Notes: a model not told the origin generated them from the sequence alone. A stretch of 64,000 bases of DNA from Rhizobium mayense (GCF_030272705.1 NZ_JARFYM010000014.1:82233-146232), one strand, 5' to 3'. Numbered from the stretch's first letter, positions 44,477-53,743 are shown. Program-made: numbers and translations.

Positions 44477-45754
44477 TCAGGCGGTAGCGTTGGCCTTTTC
44501 TTCCTGCCGATCGGCATAGATGTAGAGCGGGCGGGCGGAGCCGCGCACGACCTCTTCGGAAATGACCACTTCGCGAACACCTTCCAGCGCCGGCAGATCG
44601 AACATGGTGTCGAGCAGGATCTTTTCCATGATCGACCGCAGTCCGCGAGCACCGGTCTTGCGCACGATCGCCTTGCGGGCGATTTCGCGCAGCGCATCCT
44701 CGTGGAAGGTCAACTCGACATCTTCCATCTCGAAGAGGCGCTGATATTGCTTCACGAGCGCATTCTTGGGTTCCGACAGGATCTGGATCAGCGCATCTTC
44801 GTCCAGGTCTTCCAGCGTCGCCAGGACTGGCAGACGGCCGATGAATTCCGGGATCAGGCCGAACTTCACCAGGTCTTCCGGTTCCAGTTCGCGCAGCACT
44901 TCGCCGACGCGGCGGTCATCGGGCGCCTTGACGGCGGCGCTGAAGCCGATCGAGGTCTTCTCGCCGCGGGCGGAGATGATCTTGTCGAGGCCGGCAAAGG
45001 CGCCGCCACAGATGAACAGGATGTTCGTCGTGTCGACCTGCAGGAATTCCTGCTGCGGATGTTTGCGGCCACCCTGCGGGGGAACCGAAGCGACTGTGCC
45101 TTCCATGATCTTCAGCAGCGCCTGCTGCACGCCTTCGCCCGAAACGTCGCGGGTGATCGACGGATTGTCCGACTTGCGTGAAATCTTGTCGACTTCATCG
45201 ATGTAGACGATGCCGCGCTGAGCGCGTTCGACATTATAGTCGGCAGCCTGCAGCAGCTTCAGGATGATGTTTTCGACATCTTCACCGACGTAACCGGCTT
45301 CGGTCAGCGTCGTAGCGTCTGCCATGGTGAAGGGCACGTCGATGATGCGGGCCAGCGTCTGCGCAAGATAGGTCTTGCCACAGCCGGTTGGGCCAACGAG
45401 CATGATATTCGACTTCGCCAGTTCGACATCGCCGTTCTTGGACGCATGTGCGAGGCGCTTGTAGTGGTTATGAACGGCCACCGACAGGATCTTCTTCGCC
45501 TGTCTCTGACCGATGACATATTCGTCGAGAACCTTGATGATGTCCTGCGGTGTCGGCACGCCGTCACGGGACTTGACCATCGAGGACTTGTTCTCCTCGC
45601 GGATGATGTCCATGCACAATTCGACGCATTCATCGCAGATGAAGACTGTCGGTCCGGCAATAAGCTTCCGGACTTCATGCTGGCTCTTGCCGCAGAATGA
45701 ACAATACAGGGTATTCTTGGAGTCGCCGCCGTTGCTGCCGCTGACTTTGCTCAT
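44477..45754 (-). CDS. clpX: ATP-dependent Clp protease ATP-binding subunit ClpX
   Basis: 425 residues from the ATG at 45754; the frame is open 132 bp further 5' but the added residues are not ClpX-like. N-terminal C4 zinc finger (Cys18, 21, 40, 43), AAA+ domain with Walker A GPTGCGKTY (121-129), Walker B IVYIDEVDKI, the pore loop GYVGED and the C-terminal GARGLRSIME sensor region. It unfolds substrates and feeds them to ClpP, whose gene lies 305 bp upstream in the same direction. Confidence 0.98.
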   Translation of the reverse strand: MSKVSGSNGGDSKNTLYCSFCGKSQHEVRKLIAGPTVFICDECVELCMDIIREENKSSMVKSRDGVPTPQDIIKVLDEYVIGQRQAKKILSVAVHNHYKRLAHASKNGDVELAKSNIMLVGPTGCGKTYLAQTLARIIDVPFTMADATTLTEAGYVGEDVENIILKLLQAADYNVERAQRGIVYIDEVDKISRKSDNPSITRDVSGEGVQQALLKIMEGTVASVPPQGGRKHPQQEFLQVDTTNILFICGGAFAGLDKIISARGEKTSIGFSAAVKAPDDRRVGEVLRELEPEDLVKFGLIPEFIGRLPVLATLEDLDEDALIQILSEPKNALVKQYQRLFEMEDVELTFHEDALREIARKAIVRKTGARGLRSIMEKILLDTMFDLPALEGVREVVISEEVVRGSARPLYIYADRQEEKANATA

Positions 45755-45930
45755 GTCATTTTCCTTCCAGCACGCCGCTGATTCCCAGATTGAAATCGCG
45801 GTCCACTCACTGCGCCCGCCGGACCTGCCCCTCGTTTCATTAGCAGATCGCGGCGCTCTTCGGGGTACTGAACGTAGCCCAGACACCCATGCCAGGGCTG
45901 CGGTGGCAACGAATCCCCCTTCGAATGCCG

Positions 45931-45962
45931 AATGCTATGTCATAAAAACACTACATAGCATT
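45931..45962. promoter_or_regulatory. perfect 10-bp inverted repeat upstream of clpX
   Basis: AATGCTATGT (45931-45940) and ACATAGCATT (45953-45962) are exact reverse complements separated by 12 bp, in the clpP-clpX spacer about 180 bp before the clpX start. There is no T-run on either side, so an operator is more likely than a terminator. The rest of the spacer (45755-46059) holds no gene. Confidence 0.5.
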
Positions 45963-46059
45963 AATGCGTACTATTACCGTGTTCTACACCACATTAAACC
46001 CCTATTCGATCACAAATGGGATAGAACTGTGGCGTAGACGACACCGCCCGTGGATAAAC

Positions 46060-46692
46060 TCAGGCGGCGGTTTCACCTTCCATTTCAGTACGAGACGTCA
46101 GCACTTTGTCGATCAGACCCCAGTCCTTGGCCTCGTCGGAGGACATGAAATGGTCGCGATCGAGCGTCTGCTCGACCTCTTCGTAGGTACGGCCGCAATG
46201 TTTGACATAGACTTCATTCAGGCGGCGCTTCATCTTGATGATGTCGCGAGCATGGCGCTCGATGTCCGAAGCCTGCCCCTGGAAACCGCCGGAAGGTTGG
46301 TGAACCATGATGCGCGAATTCGGCGTGGCAAAGCGCATGTCCTTGTCGCCGGCGGCGAGCAGCAGCGACCCCATCGACGCGGCCTGGCCGATGCACAGCG
46401 TCGACACGGCAGGTTTGATGAACTGCATGGTGTCGTAGATTGCCATGCCGGCGGTGACGACGCCGCCTGGTGAATTGATGTAGAGCGCGATTTCTTTCTT
46501 CGGGTTTTCCGCCTCGAGGAAGAGAAGCTGGGCGCAGACCAGCGTGGCCATCTGATCTTCGACCGGGCCGGTCAGGAAGATGATGCGTTCCTTCAGCAGG
46601 CGAGAATAGATGTCGTAAGACCGCTCCCCGCGGTTGGTCTGCTCAACAACCATCGGCACCAGAGCCATAGCTGTATCGACTGGATTTCTCAT
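46060..46692 (-). CDS. clpP: ATP-dependent Clp protease proteolytic subunit
   Basis: 210 residues. Serine protease of the ClpP barrel: catalytic Ser106 (GQAASMGS), His131 (MVHQPSGG) and Asp180 (DRDHFM). The N-terminal leader of about 14 residues before VVEQTNRGERSYDIYSRLL may be processed. It works with ClpX encoded next. Length fits the family. Confidence 0.98.
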   Translation of the reverse strand: MRNPVDTAMALVPMVVEQTNRGERSYDIYSRLLKERIIFLTGPVEDQMATLVCAQLLFLEAENPKKEIALYINSPGGVVTAGMAIYDTMQFIKPAVSTLCIGQAASMGSLLLAAGDKDMRFATPNSRIMVHQPSGGFQGQASDIERHARDIIKMKRRLNEVYVKHCGRTYEEVEQTLDRDHFMSSDEAKDWGLIDKVLTSRTEMEGETAA

Positions 46693-46761
46693 GTGCGTCC
46701 TTTACCAAGCTTGCCCCCGACGGCGAAAACGCCGGGAATCGAATAAAAATCCTTTTACCCT

Positions 46762-46791
46762 ACATAGAGTGTCACTGCCCTGTACTTCAAG
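46762..46791 (-). promoter_or_regulatory. RpoH (sigma32)-like promoter of clpP
   Basis: On the minus strand CTTGAAG (46791-46785), 15 bp, then CTCTATGT (46769-46762). This fits an alphaproteobacterial heat-shock promoter and lies about 70 bp before the clpP ATG. Confidence 0.55.
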
Positions 46792-46947
46792 ACGCGCGAC
46801 GGGATTACGTCAAAAAGGCCTATGGCTCAGTAGATATTGAGGAAGCGTTTCTAACCGCTGGTTTCCCCGTGCCAATAGACTTGACGACGCAATCTGCGCG
46901 GTCCACTCCTTTTCCCAACCGCAGGGTGAAGGAAGGATGAAGCACAG

Positions 46948-47088
46948 ATGATGATGGCACAGCATCAATCCGATCCGCAGCCAAAATTTACCACGCAATT
47001 TAAGGAACTCACCATCTTATTCGGCGATGATGAGTTGATTGCAGGCGTTACCGCGTCCTTTGCGCCGACGATATCTGCGCCGCGGTAA
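46948..47088 (+). CDS. possible 46-aa leader ORF before the diguanylate cyclase
   Basis: An open frame with three consecutive ATG codons (46948-46956), preceded by GAAGGAAGG about 10 bp upstream, ends 16 bp before the GTG start of the GGDEF gene. The product would be 46 residues (start MMMAQHQSDP) with an acidic centre (FGDDEL). Codon use is not decisive. It may be a leader peptide or a small protein coupled to the cyclase, or chance. Confidence 0.3.
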   Translation: MMMAQHQSDPQPKFTTQFKELTILFGDDELIAGVTASFAPTISAPR

Positions 47089-47104
47089 GGGAGAAACGCA
47101 TATC

Positions 47105-48358
47105 GTGCTGAATATCACGACAGGACTGACCATCTGGTGTTCGGAAGCGATCACGCTCGCGACTGTGCTTTTCTTTGCCTGGCGGCATGATCGCGAGACG
47201 CCTGCCTATCTGATGTGGGCGCTGGGCTTCACCGTAAGCGCCGTCGGGTTTGCGCTTGCAGCGGCGCGCGGTTTCATTCCGGATATCCTGTCGATCGAAT
47301 TCGGCAACGGCATCGCTTTGCTCGGCGAGAGCGCCTGGATCGCCGGCTATTGCTGGATGGACAAGCGCAACCTCGAATGGTCGGCGCTGTTGCCGCCGGC
47401 CATCTGGTTTGCCGGCATCGAGTTGCCGTGGGTTCACGACAGCTTCACCAATCGTGTCATCCTTTACGACCTTGCCGGCGCTGTCGGCGCGACGCTGCTG
47501 GCCACTGCAGTTCGGCCCGCAGAGGGCCGGCGCGAGGGGGTGCGCGGCCAGCTCGGCTTCGTTTTCATGGCGCTCGCCTGCGTTTTCTTCGTCTCTGCCA
47601 TATCGATGACGCTTCTGCGACCAAATCCGCAAGACGCGCTGATCTATCGCGGCTACACCGCCCTCGGCAGCGCGCTGCTGATCACCACGGCCATCGCGCT
47701 CAGCGGTCGATTGCTGATGGAACGGTCCGAGCGCCGCTGGCGGGCAATCTCGATCACCGATGCACTGACGGGCGTCCTCAACCGGCGCGGCTTGCAGGAC
47801 TATTTCGAGCTCGTTGCCGGGAAGGCCACCAAGGAGTCGCAGAAGATCGCAACGCTGTTGTTCGATCTCGATCATTTCAAGGCCATCAATGACCGTTATG
47901 GCCATCAGACGGGCGATGTCGTGCTTGCCGAATTCGCCCGCATCGGACGGCAGTACATTCCCCGCAGCGGCGCGTTCGGCCGCATGGGTGGCGAGGAATT
48001 CACCGCTTTCATCATCGTCGACGACCAAGCCCAAGCGGAGGCGATTGCCGAGACAATTCGAGCGGAGTTCTGCCGGGTACCGCTTCTTGCGGGCCCCTCA
48101 TTGGTGTCGGCGACCGTCAGCATCGGTCTGGCGATCATGCTGCGCGAGACCGCCAACTGGGATCGGCTGGTTTCGGCAGCAGATCGGGCGCTCTACGCCG
48201 CCAAACGCGCCGGTCGCAACTGCACGATCGTCTTTAGCGAGGCGGAAGCGGCAATGGCGACGGACACGCCACCCGATCCCAATGGCGGCGAGCTAGTGCC
48301 GACGCTCGACGACCAGATTCATGCGCTGCGCCGCCTCGGTACGCTGTCGAGGATGTAA
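47105..48358 (+). CDS. membrane-bound diguanylate cyclase (GGDEF)
   Basis: 417 residues from the GTG at 47105. The first 230 residues hold about six transmembrane helices with short loops (a MASE-like sensor region without a named family). The C-terminal GGDEF domain has DALTGVLNRRG, LFDLDHFKAINDRYGHQTGD and the active-site RMGGEEF. The usual RxxD inhibitory site before GGEEF is absent (RSGA instead), so product feedback at that site is not expected. It makes cyclic di-GMP from two GTP. It ends 41 bp before the P450 gene in the same direction. Confidence 0.88.
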   Translation: MLNITTGLTIWCSEAITLATVLFFAWRHDRETPAYLMWALGFTVSAVGFALAAARGFIPDILSIEFGNGIALLGESAWIAGYCWMDKRNLEWSALLPPAIWFAGIELPWVHDSFTNRVILYDLAGAVGATLLATAVRPAEGRREGVRGQLGFVFMALACVFFVSAISMTLLRPNPQDALIYRGYTALGSALLITTAIALSGRLLMERSERRWRAISITDALTGVLNRRGLQDYFELVAGKATKESQKIATLLFDLDHFKAINDRYGHQTGDVVLAEFARIGRQYIPRSGAFGRMGGEEFTAFIIVDDQAQAEAIAETIRAEFCRVPLLAGPSLVSATVSIGLAIMLRETANWDRLVSAADRALYAAKRAGRNCTIVFSEAEAAMATDTPPDPNGGELVPTLDDQIHALRRLGTLSRM

Positions 48359-48399
48359 CGGTCTTTTCCCAGTCGATTTGATGGGATAAGCCTGTCGTC

Positions 48400-49644
48400 A
48401 TGACCATATCTTCTCTCTTCTCCATCGATCCCGCGGCGCGTCGCTTGTCCCTCAATGGACGCGATCCCGCCTTCTACAGCAATCCGAACGCCGTTTATGC
48501 CGCCCTGCATGCCGAATGTCCCACCTTCTATTGGGAGCAGCAGAAGCGATGGTATTTCATCGGCTATGACCATGTGAACGGCCTGCTGCGCGACCGCCGC
48601 TTCGGCCGGCAGATCCTGCATGTCGCGACCCGTGAAGAACTCGGCCAGCCCGCGCCGTTGCCGCATCTGAAAAATTTCGATCTTGCGGAGCAGCATTCGC
48701 TGCTGGAACTGGAGCCGCCGGAACACACGCGGCTTAGAACGCTCGTCAACCGCGCCTTCGTTTCTCGGCATGTCGAGAAGATGAAGCCGGAGCTCGCCGA
48801 GCTGGCCAACCGGCTGATCGATAACTTCGAAAAAGACGGCGAAGTCGAATTGCTGTCGGCCTTTGCCGATGTCATTCCGGTCACCATGATCGCGCGGATG
48901 ATCGGCATTCCGGAAGAGATGGGACCGCAATTGCTGAAATGGTCGCATGCCTATGTGCGCATGTATATGTTCGGCCGCACACGCGAAGACGAACTTGCCG
49001 CCGATCAGGCGTCCAAGGAATTTGCCGACTATGTGAAAACCGTCATTCGCGAGCGCCGCGCCAATCCACGTGACGACCTTCTGACCCATATGATCACGAC
49101 GGAGCACAAGGGCCAATATCTCACCGAGGATGAGCTGGTCTCGACGACGATCGTGCTGCTCAACGCCGGCCATGAGGCGACGGTACACCAGATCGGCAAT
49201 TCCGTCCGTGTCATCCTGGATAGCGGCTATACGCCTGCCGAACTTTTCAAGGACGAGACGACGACGGAGCGTACGGTGGAGGAATCATTGCGCATCTGCG
49301 CGCCGGTGCACATCTTCGAGCGCTGGTGCCTGGAGCCGGCGGAGGTGGACGGCGTTTCCCTCCAGCGCGGCGACAAGGTGGCGTTGATTCTGGCTGCGGC
49401 CAATCTGGACCCCACGAAATTCTCCGATCCCCTCACCTTCAAGCCCGACCGTAATGAAGCACCGAACCTTTCCTTCGGCGCCGGTATCCATTTCTGCATC
49501 GGCGCGCCGTTGGCGCGGCTGGAGCTGAATGTCGTGCTGCCGGTCCTCTTCGAACGCCTGCCTGGCCTGAAGTTTAAGAAGACACCCGAGGTCAAGGATG
49601 TCTATCAGTTCCACGGCCTCGATAAGCTTGAGCTGAGCTGGTGA
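48400..49644 (+). CDS. cytochrome P450
   Basis: 414 residues, soluble bacterial class. Heme-ligand loop FGAGIHFCIG with Cys366, K-helix ExxR in EESLR, and an I-helix that reads NAGHEATVHQI, so the usual acid-alcohol pair AG-x-D/E-T is present as A-G-H-E-A-T. No ferredoxin or reductase gene is adjacent, so electrons must come from elsewhere. The substrate is unknown. It is convergent with pstB. Confidence 0.92.
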   Translation: MTISSLFSIDPAARRLSLNGRDPAFYSNPNAVYAALHAECPTFYWEQQKRWYFIGYDHVNGLLRDRRFGRQILHVATREELGQPAPLPHLKNFDLAEQHSLLELEPPEHTRLRTLVNRAFVSRHVEKMKPELAELANRLIDNFEKDGEVELLSAFADVIPVTMIARMIGIPEEMGPQLLKWSHAYVRMYMFGRTREDELAADQASKEFADYVKTVIRERRANPRDDLLTHMITTEHKGQYLTEDELVSTTIVLLNAGHEATVHQIGNSVRVILDSGYTPAELFKDETTTERTVEESLRICAPVHIFERWCLEPAEVDGVSLQRGDKVALILAAANLDPTKFSDPLTFKPDRNEAPNLSFGAGIHFCIGAPLARLELNVVLPVLFERLPGLKFKKTPEVKDVYQFHGLDKLELSW

Positions 49645-49746
49645 GCAAGGGCCGCCCCGGCGGCTCGCGGTTCGTCTCTTGATCGAATTGCCCGTCACGC
49701 ATCGATGGCGGGACGATCCGTTCATTTCACCGCTTAATCCGAAACG

Positions 49747-49773
49747 CAAAAAGACGCGCCGGGCCGGCGCGCC
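49747..49773 (-). terminator. terminator after pstB
   Basis: GC-rich hairpin on the minus strand (GGCGCGCCGG pairing with CCGGCGCGTC region) followed by TTTTTGCG, 41 bp after the pstB stop. It closes the pst operon, so phoU is not co-transcribed here. Confidence 0.75.
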
Positions 49774-49814
49774 ATCGCAAGATCGCTGGCAATGGGCAGC
49801 ATTGCCCCACCATA

Positions 49815-50651
49815 TCAGCCGTAGCGGCCGGTGATGTAGTCTTCCGTGCGCTTGACCTTCGGCGCCTGGAAAATCTGTTCGGTCGCGCCGTATTCGATCA
49901 ACTCGCCAAGATACATGAAGGCGGTATTGTCGGAGATACGGCTTGCCTGCTGCATGTTGTGCGTCACGATGACGACCGTGAACTCGCCCTTCAGCTGGGA
50001 TACCAATTCCTCGACCTTGGCGGTCGAGATCGGATCGAGGGCCGAGGTCGGCTCGTCGAGAAGCAGCACGGACGGCTTGACCGCGATGGCGCGGGCGATG
50101 CAGAGGCGCTGCTGCTGACCGCCGGAAAGACCAAGTCCGCTCTGGTGCAGCTTTTCCTTCACTTCGCTCCACAACGCTGTTTCGGTCAGCGCCGCTTCGA
50201 CGCGGGCGTCCATTTCCGCCTTGGAAATCTTCTCATAGAGCCGGATGCCGAAAGCGACGTTTTCATAGATCGACATCGGGAACGGCGTGGGTTTCTGGAA
50301 CACCATGCCGACCTTGGCGCGCAAATCGTTCAGATCGACGTCCTTGGAGAGAATATTGCGGCCGTCCAAAAGAATCTCGCCGCCAACCGACTGGCCCGGA
50401 TAGAGGTCATACATCCGGTTGAAGGTGCGCAGCAGCGTGGACTTACCACAACCCGAAGGGCCGATGAAGGCGGTGACCGCATTTTTGCGGATGTTCATAT
50501 TCACACTCTTCAGAACGCGATGGCCGTTCTGATAAGTGAAATCGAGGTTCTTCACCTCAAGTTTCGCGACCATGCCGGCATCCGACTGGGAGACGGCGTC
50601 CTTGCCCGGCTGGGCTTTAACACTCTGAAAATTGCTATCGCTCATGTTCAT
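49815..50651 (-). CDS. pstB: phosphate ABC transporter ATP-binding protein PstB
   Basis: 278 residues. Walker A GPSGCGKST (64-72), signature LSGGQQQRLCIARA, Walker B LLLDEPTSALD, switch His in VTHNMQQ. The first 28 residues form an extra Ser/Gln-rich tail before the core. It powers high-affinity phosphate import with PstSCA. It is the last gene of the operon, followed by a terminator. Confidence 0.97.
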   Translation of the reverse strand: MNMSDSNFQSVKAQPGKDAVSQSDAGMVAKLEVKNLDFTYQNGHRVLKSVNMNIRKNAVTAFIGPSGCGKSTLLRTFNRMYDLYPGQSVGGEILLDGRNILSKDVDLNDLRAKVGMVFQKPTPFPMSIYENVAFGIRLYEKISKAEMDARVEAALTETALWSEVKEKLHQSGLGLSGGQQQRLCIARAIAVKPSVLLLDEPTSALDPISTAKVEELVSQLKGEFTVVIVTHNMQQASRISDNTAFMYLGELIEYGATEQIFQAPKVKRTEDYITGRYG

Positions 50652-50680
50652 GGTTTCATTCCTATCGTTCGGCCGCTTCG

Positions 50681-51532
50681 TTAGTGGCGGCGCCCACTCA
50701 AGACACGGGCAAGAATGTTGAGGGCAAGGATGGCAACGGTGATGATCAGCGCGCCGGCCCAGGCCAATTGTTTGAGATCCTCGCCGGCATCGGCGGCGAG
50801 CGTATTGATGGCAACCGGTAGCGTGGCGATTGGACCGGTCAGGCCCGCATTCATGAATTTGCTGTAACCGGCCGTGAAGAGAAGCGGTGCGGTTTCGCCA
50901 CTGATACGGGCGACAGCCAGCAGGATGCCGGTGAGGATACCCGTCCAGGCGGAACGGTAGATCACCATCATCATGGACTTCCAGCGCGGCGCACCGAGCG
51001 CGGCGGTCGCCTCACGAAGCGCATTTGGCACCAGCAGCAGCATGTCCTGAGTCGTGCGGTTGACCACCGGAAGCGCGATCAGCGCCAGGGCGAAGATGCC
51101 GGCGATGGCAGAGTTGCCGTGCATGGGCACGACCACGATGCCATAGACGAACACGCCGATGATGATCGAGGGGGCGGACAGCAGGATGTCATTGATGAAC
51201 TTGGCAGCCTCGGCAAGCTTCGTGCCATTGGCATATTCGACCAGATAAGTGCCGGCGAGAATGCCGATCGGCGCGGCGATCAGGATGGCGAGGCCTGTGA
51301 CCAGCACGGTGCCGTAGATGGCGTTGATCAGGCCACCGCGCGAGCCCTGGGCCGGGATCGACATGGTGAACACGTCGAGGCTGAGCGCCGTTACACCGCG
51401 ATAAAGCAGGGTCACAAGGATCACGCTGAGAAAGAATATGCCGAGGATGGCCGCGATGAAGCACAAAGCCATCATCACCCGGTTCTTCCCATAGCGCCTC
51501 GATACGAGGTTCTGACGAATTGCATCTTCCAT
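50681..51532 (-). CDS. pstA: phosphate ABC transporter permease PstA
   Basis: 283 residues with about six transmembrane helices and the EAA-type loop ATAALGAPRWKSMMMV for contact with PstB. A GAGGG ribosome site precedes the start. It pairs with PstC in the inner membrane. The gap to pstC is 10 bp. Confidence 0.96.
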   Translation of the reverse strand: MEDAIRQNLVSRRYGKNRVMMALCFIAAILGIFFLSVILVTLLYRGVTALSLDVFTMSIPAQGSRGGLINAIYGTVLVTGLAILIAAPIGILAGTYLVEYANGTKLAEAAKFINDILLSAPSIIIGVFVYGIVVVPMHGNSAIAGIFALALIALPVVNRTTQDMLLLVPNALREATAALGAPRWKSMMMVIYRSAWTGILTGILLAVARISGETAPLLFTAGYSKFMNAGLTGPIATLPVAINTLAADAGEDLKQLAWAGALIITVAILALNILARVLSGRRH

Positions 51533-51542
51533 GGGTTTTCCC

Positions 51543-52514
51543 TCAAAGCGAGTCGACGCGACCGATCATCCACCTCGCCACTGCAAGCACGCAGAAGGAA
51601 AGGATGAACAGGAGCAGTCCGAGCGCAATCAAGCTCGACAATTGCAGACCGTCGGCATCGCCGAAGTTGTTCGCGATCTGGGCGGAAATGGTGGTGGACG
51701 GCGAAATGATCGACGCTTGCAGACGGCTCACCGAGCCGACAACGAAGGTGACGGCCATGGTTTCGCCGAGTGCTCGGCCTAGGCCGAGCATGACGCCGCC
51801 GACGAGACCGCGACGTGTATAGGGAATCAGGATGTGACGAGCCACTTCCCATGTAGTCATACCCATACCGTAAGCGGATTCACGCAGCATCGGCGGCACG
51901 GTGCTAAACACGTCTCGGGCGATAGCGGTGATGAACGGCAGGATCATGATAGCCAGCACGAGGCTTGCGGTCAACAGACCGACGCCCGGCGCCGGCGGCT
52001 GGAACAGCAGGCCGATCAACGGCACCTGGCCGATCGTCATCATAAGGAAGGGCAAAATATAGGTCTGCATCAACGGCACGAGAATGAACAGACCAACGAT
52101 GCCGTAGATAATGGAGGGAACACCGGCCAGAAGTTCGATGGCCGTGCTGATCGGCTGTCGCAGGCTGCCGGGGCAAAGTTCCGTGAGGAAGATGGCGATG
52201 CCGATGCCCAGGGGAATAGCAATCAGCATGGCGATGAGCGAACTCACCAGCGTGCCGACCACGGCAGGTACGGCGCCATAGATATCGGCGGGAGCGCTCC
52301 ACTTGGTGCCCCAGAGGAACGAAAACCCGAAGGTTTCGAAGGTTGGCAAGGCATTGACGACAAGAACCGCAAGGATTGCCAGCAGCATAAGCACGACCAG
52401 AGCAGCCGAACCAAGCGTCATAAGATAGAAAATCCGATCCTGTGTTCGGAATTTTCTGGTGATGGCGGTGGTATCCATTGCCTGGAAGCCAGCCGTCTGA
52501 GTCGCGTCAGCCAT
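51543..52514 (-). CDS. pstC: phosphate ABC transporter permease PstC
   Basis: 323 residues, about six to seven transmembrane helices; EAA-type loop SAYGMGMTTWEVARHILIP (residues near 225). Cytoplasmic N-terminus of about 35 residues. The start has AAGGGG upstream. Together with PstA it forms the phosphate channel. A strong hairpin separates it from pstS. Confidence 0.96.
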   Translation of the reverse strand: MADATQTAGFQAMDTTAITRKFRTQDRIFYLMTLGSAALVVLMLLAILAVLVVNALPTFETFGFSFLWGTKWSAPADIYGAVPAVVGTLVSSLIAMLIAIPLGIGIAIFLTELCPGSLRQPISTAIELLAGVPSIIYGIVGLFILVPLMQTYILPFLMMTIGQVPLIGLLFQPPAPGVGLLTASLVLAIMILPFITAIARDVFSTVPPMLRESAYGMGMTTWEVARHILIPYTRRGLVGGVMLGLGRALGETMAVTFVVGSVSRLQASIISPSTTISAQIANNFGDADGLQLSSLIALGLLLFILSFCVLAVARWMIGRVDSL

Positions 52515-52540
52515 CGATTTCCCCTTGTCCTATCACGAAA

Positions 52541-52572
52541 GGCGGACAGGGCCGTGCCCTGCCCTGTCCGCC
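52541..52572 (-). promoter_or_regulatory. strong intercistronic hairpin between pstS and pstC
   Basis: GGCGGACAGGGC (52541-52552) and GCCCTGTCCGCC (52561-52572) form a perfect 12-bp stem with an 8-base loop, in the short spacer between pstS and pstC. On the minus strand only TTTCG follows, so it is likely a partial terminator or an RNA-stabilising 3' end for the pstS message. Confidence 0.7.
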
Positions 52573-52594
52573 GCAACTTCTCACCTAGCACAAA

Positions 52595-53620
52595 TTACTT
52601 CGTGCCGAAGTCCTTCTTCCAGGACTGCTCGACAACTGCGGCAACGGTCTCCGGAACCGGGAGATAGGACAGGTCGGTGGCGTCCTTCTGACCCTTTTCG
52701 TAGGCCCACTTGAAGAACTTCAGCGCGTCTTCGTTTGCAGCAGCATCAGCCGGCTTCTTGTAAAGCAGAACCCAGGTCGAAGCAGCAATCGGCCAGCTCT
52801 TGTCGCCCGGCTGATTGGTGATGATCAGGTTGAAGTTCTTGGCATGGGCCCAATCGGCGTTGGAAGCAGCGGCCTTGAACGTGTCGAGGTTCGGCTCGAT
52901 GACCTTGCCGGCAGCGTTCTTCATCTTCGCGAAACCGATGTGGTTGGCGACAACGTAGGAATATTCAACGTAGGAGATCGAACCAGCCGTCTGGTTGACG
53001 GTGGTGGAAACGCCTTCGGAACCCTTGGCGCCGAAGCCGGTCGGCCATTCAACCGCGGTGTCGGAACCAACCTTTTCCTTCCACTCCGGCGAGACCTTCG
53101 ACAGGTAATCGGTGAAGTTGAAGGTCGTGCCTGAGCTGTCGGCGCGATAAACCACGGAGATCGGCGTGGAAGGCAGCTTCAGGTCGGGGTTGAGGGCCTT
53201 GATGGCAGCATCGTCCCACTTGGCGATCTTGCCGAGGAAGATGTCGGCGAGCGTCTTGCCGTCGAGAACAAGTTCGCCCGGCTTCACGCCAGCGATGTTA
53301 TAGGAAACGACGATGCCGCCGGAGATCATCGGGAACTGGGCAATGCCGTTCTTCTCGAGGTCCTTATCGCTCATCGGCTTGTCCGAAGCGCCGAATACGA
53401 TGGTCTTGTCGAGGAGCTGCTTGATGCCGGCGCCCGAACCGACCGACTGGTAGTTGACGACATTGTTCGTCGCAGCCTTATAGCCTTCGGCCCACTTGGA
53501 CAGAACAGGCGCGATGAAGCTCGAGCCGGCGCCCGTGACGTCGGCAGCCGAGGCCGAAACGGACATAGCCGCGATAAAGCCTGCAGTCAGGCAAAGCGAA
53601 CGAAATTTTTGATTCAACAT
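52595..53620 (-). CDS. pstS: periplasmic phosphate-binding protein PstS
   Basis: 341 residues from the ATG at 53620; a GTG four codons earlier (53632) is possible. A Sec signal peptide (to about ASA, residue 25) precedes the mature start ADVTGAGSSFIAP, the usual PstS beginning. Later phosphate-binding segments YRADSSGTTFNFTDYL and SEGVSTTVNQTAGSISYVEY (shown in part) are present. It captures phosphate for PstCAB. Three PHO half-sites lie about 125-150 bp upstream. Confidence 0.96.
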   Translation of the reverse strand: MLNQKFRSLCLTAGFIAAMSVSASAADVTGAGSSFIAPVLSKWAEGYKAATNNVVNYQSVGSGAGIKQLLDKTIVFGASDKPMSDKDLEKNGIAQFPMISGGIVVSYNIAGVKPGELVLDGKTLADIFLGKIAKWDDAAIKALNPDLKLPSTPISVVYRADSSGTTFNFTDYLSKVSPEWKEKVGSDTAVEWPTGFGAKGSEGVSTTVNQTAGSISYVEYSYVVANHIGFAKMKNAAGKVIEPNLDTFKAAASNADWAHAKNFNLIITNQPGDKSWPIAASTWVLLYKKPADAAANEDALKFFKWAYEKGQKDATDLSYLPVPETVAAVVEQSWKKDFGTK

Positions 53621-53743
53621 GATTGAACTCACTTCCCAGAGTGATGAAAGGATGGCGAGCAGGAGATTAACGTGGAGTGTCCCATCGGTTCGTAACCTCC
53701 ACCCTCAATCTCCTGGCGACAGTGATGGCTCTAATGCCGCAGT

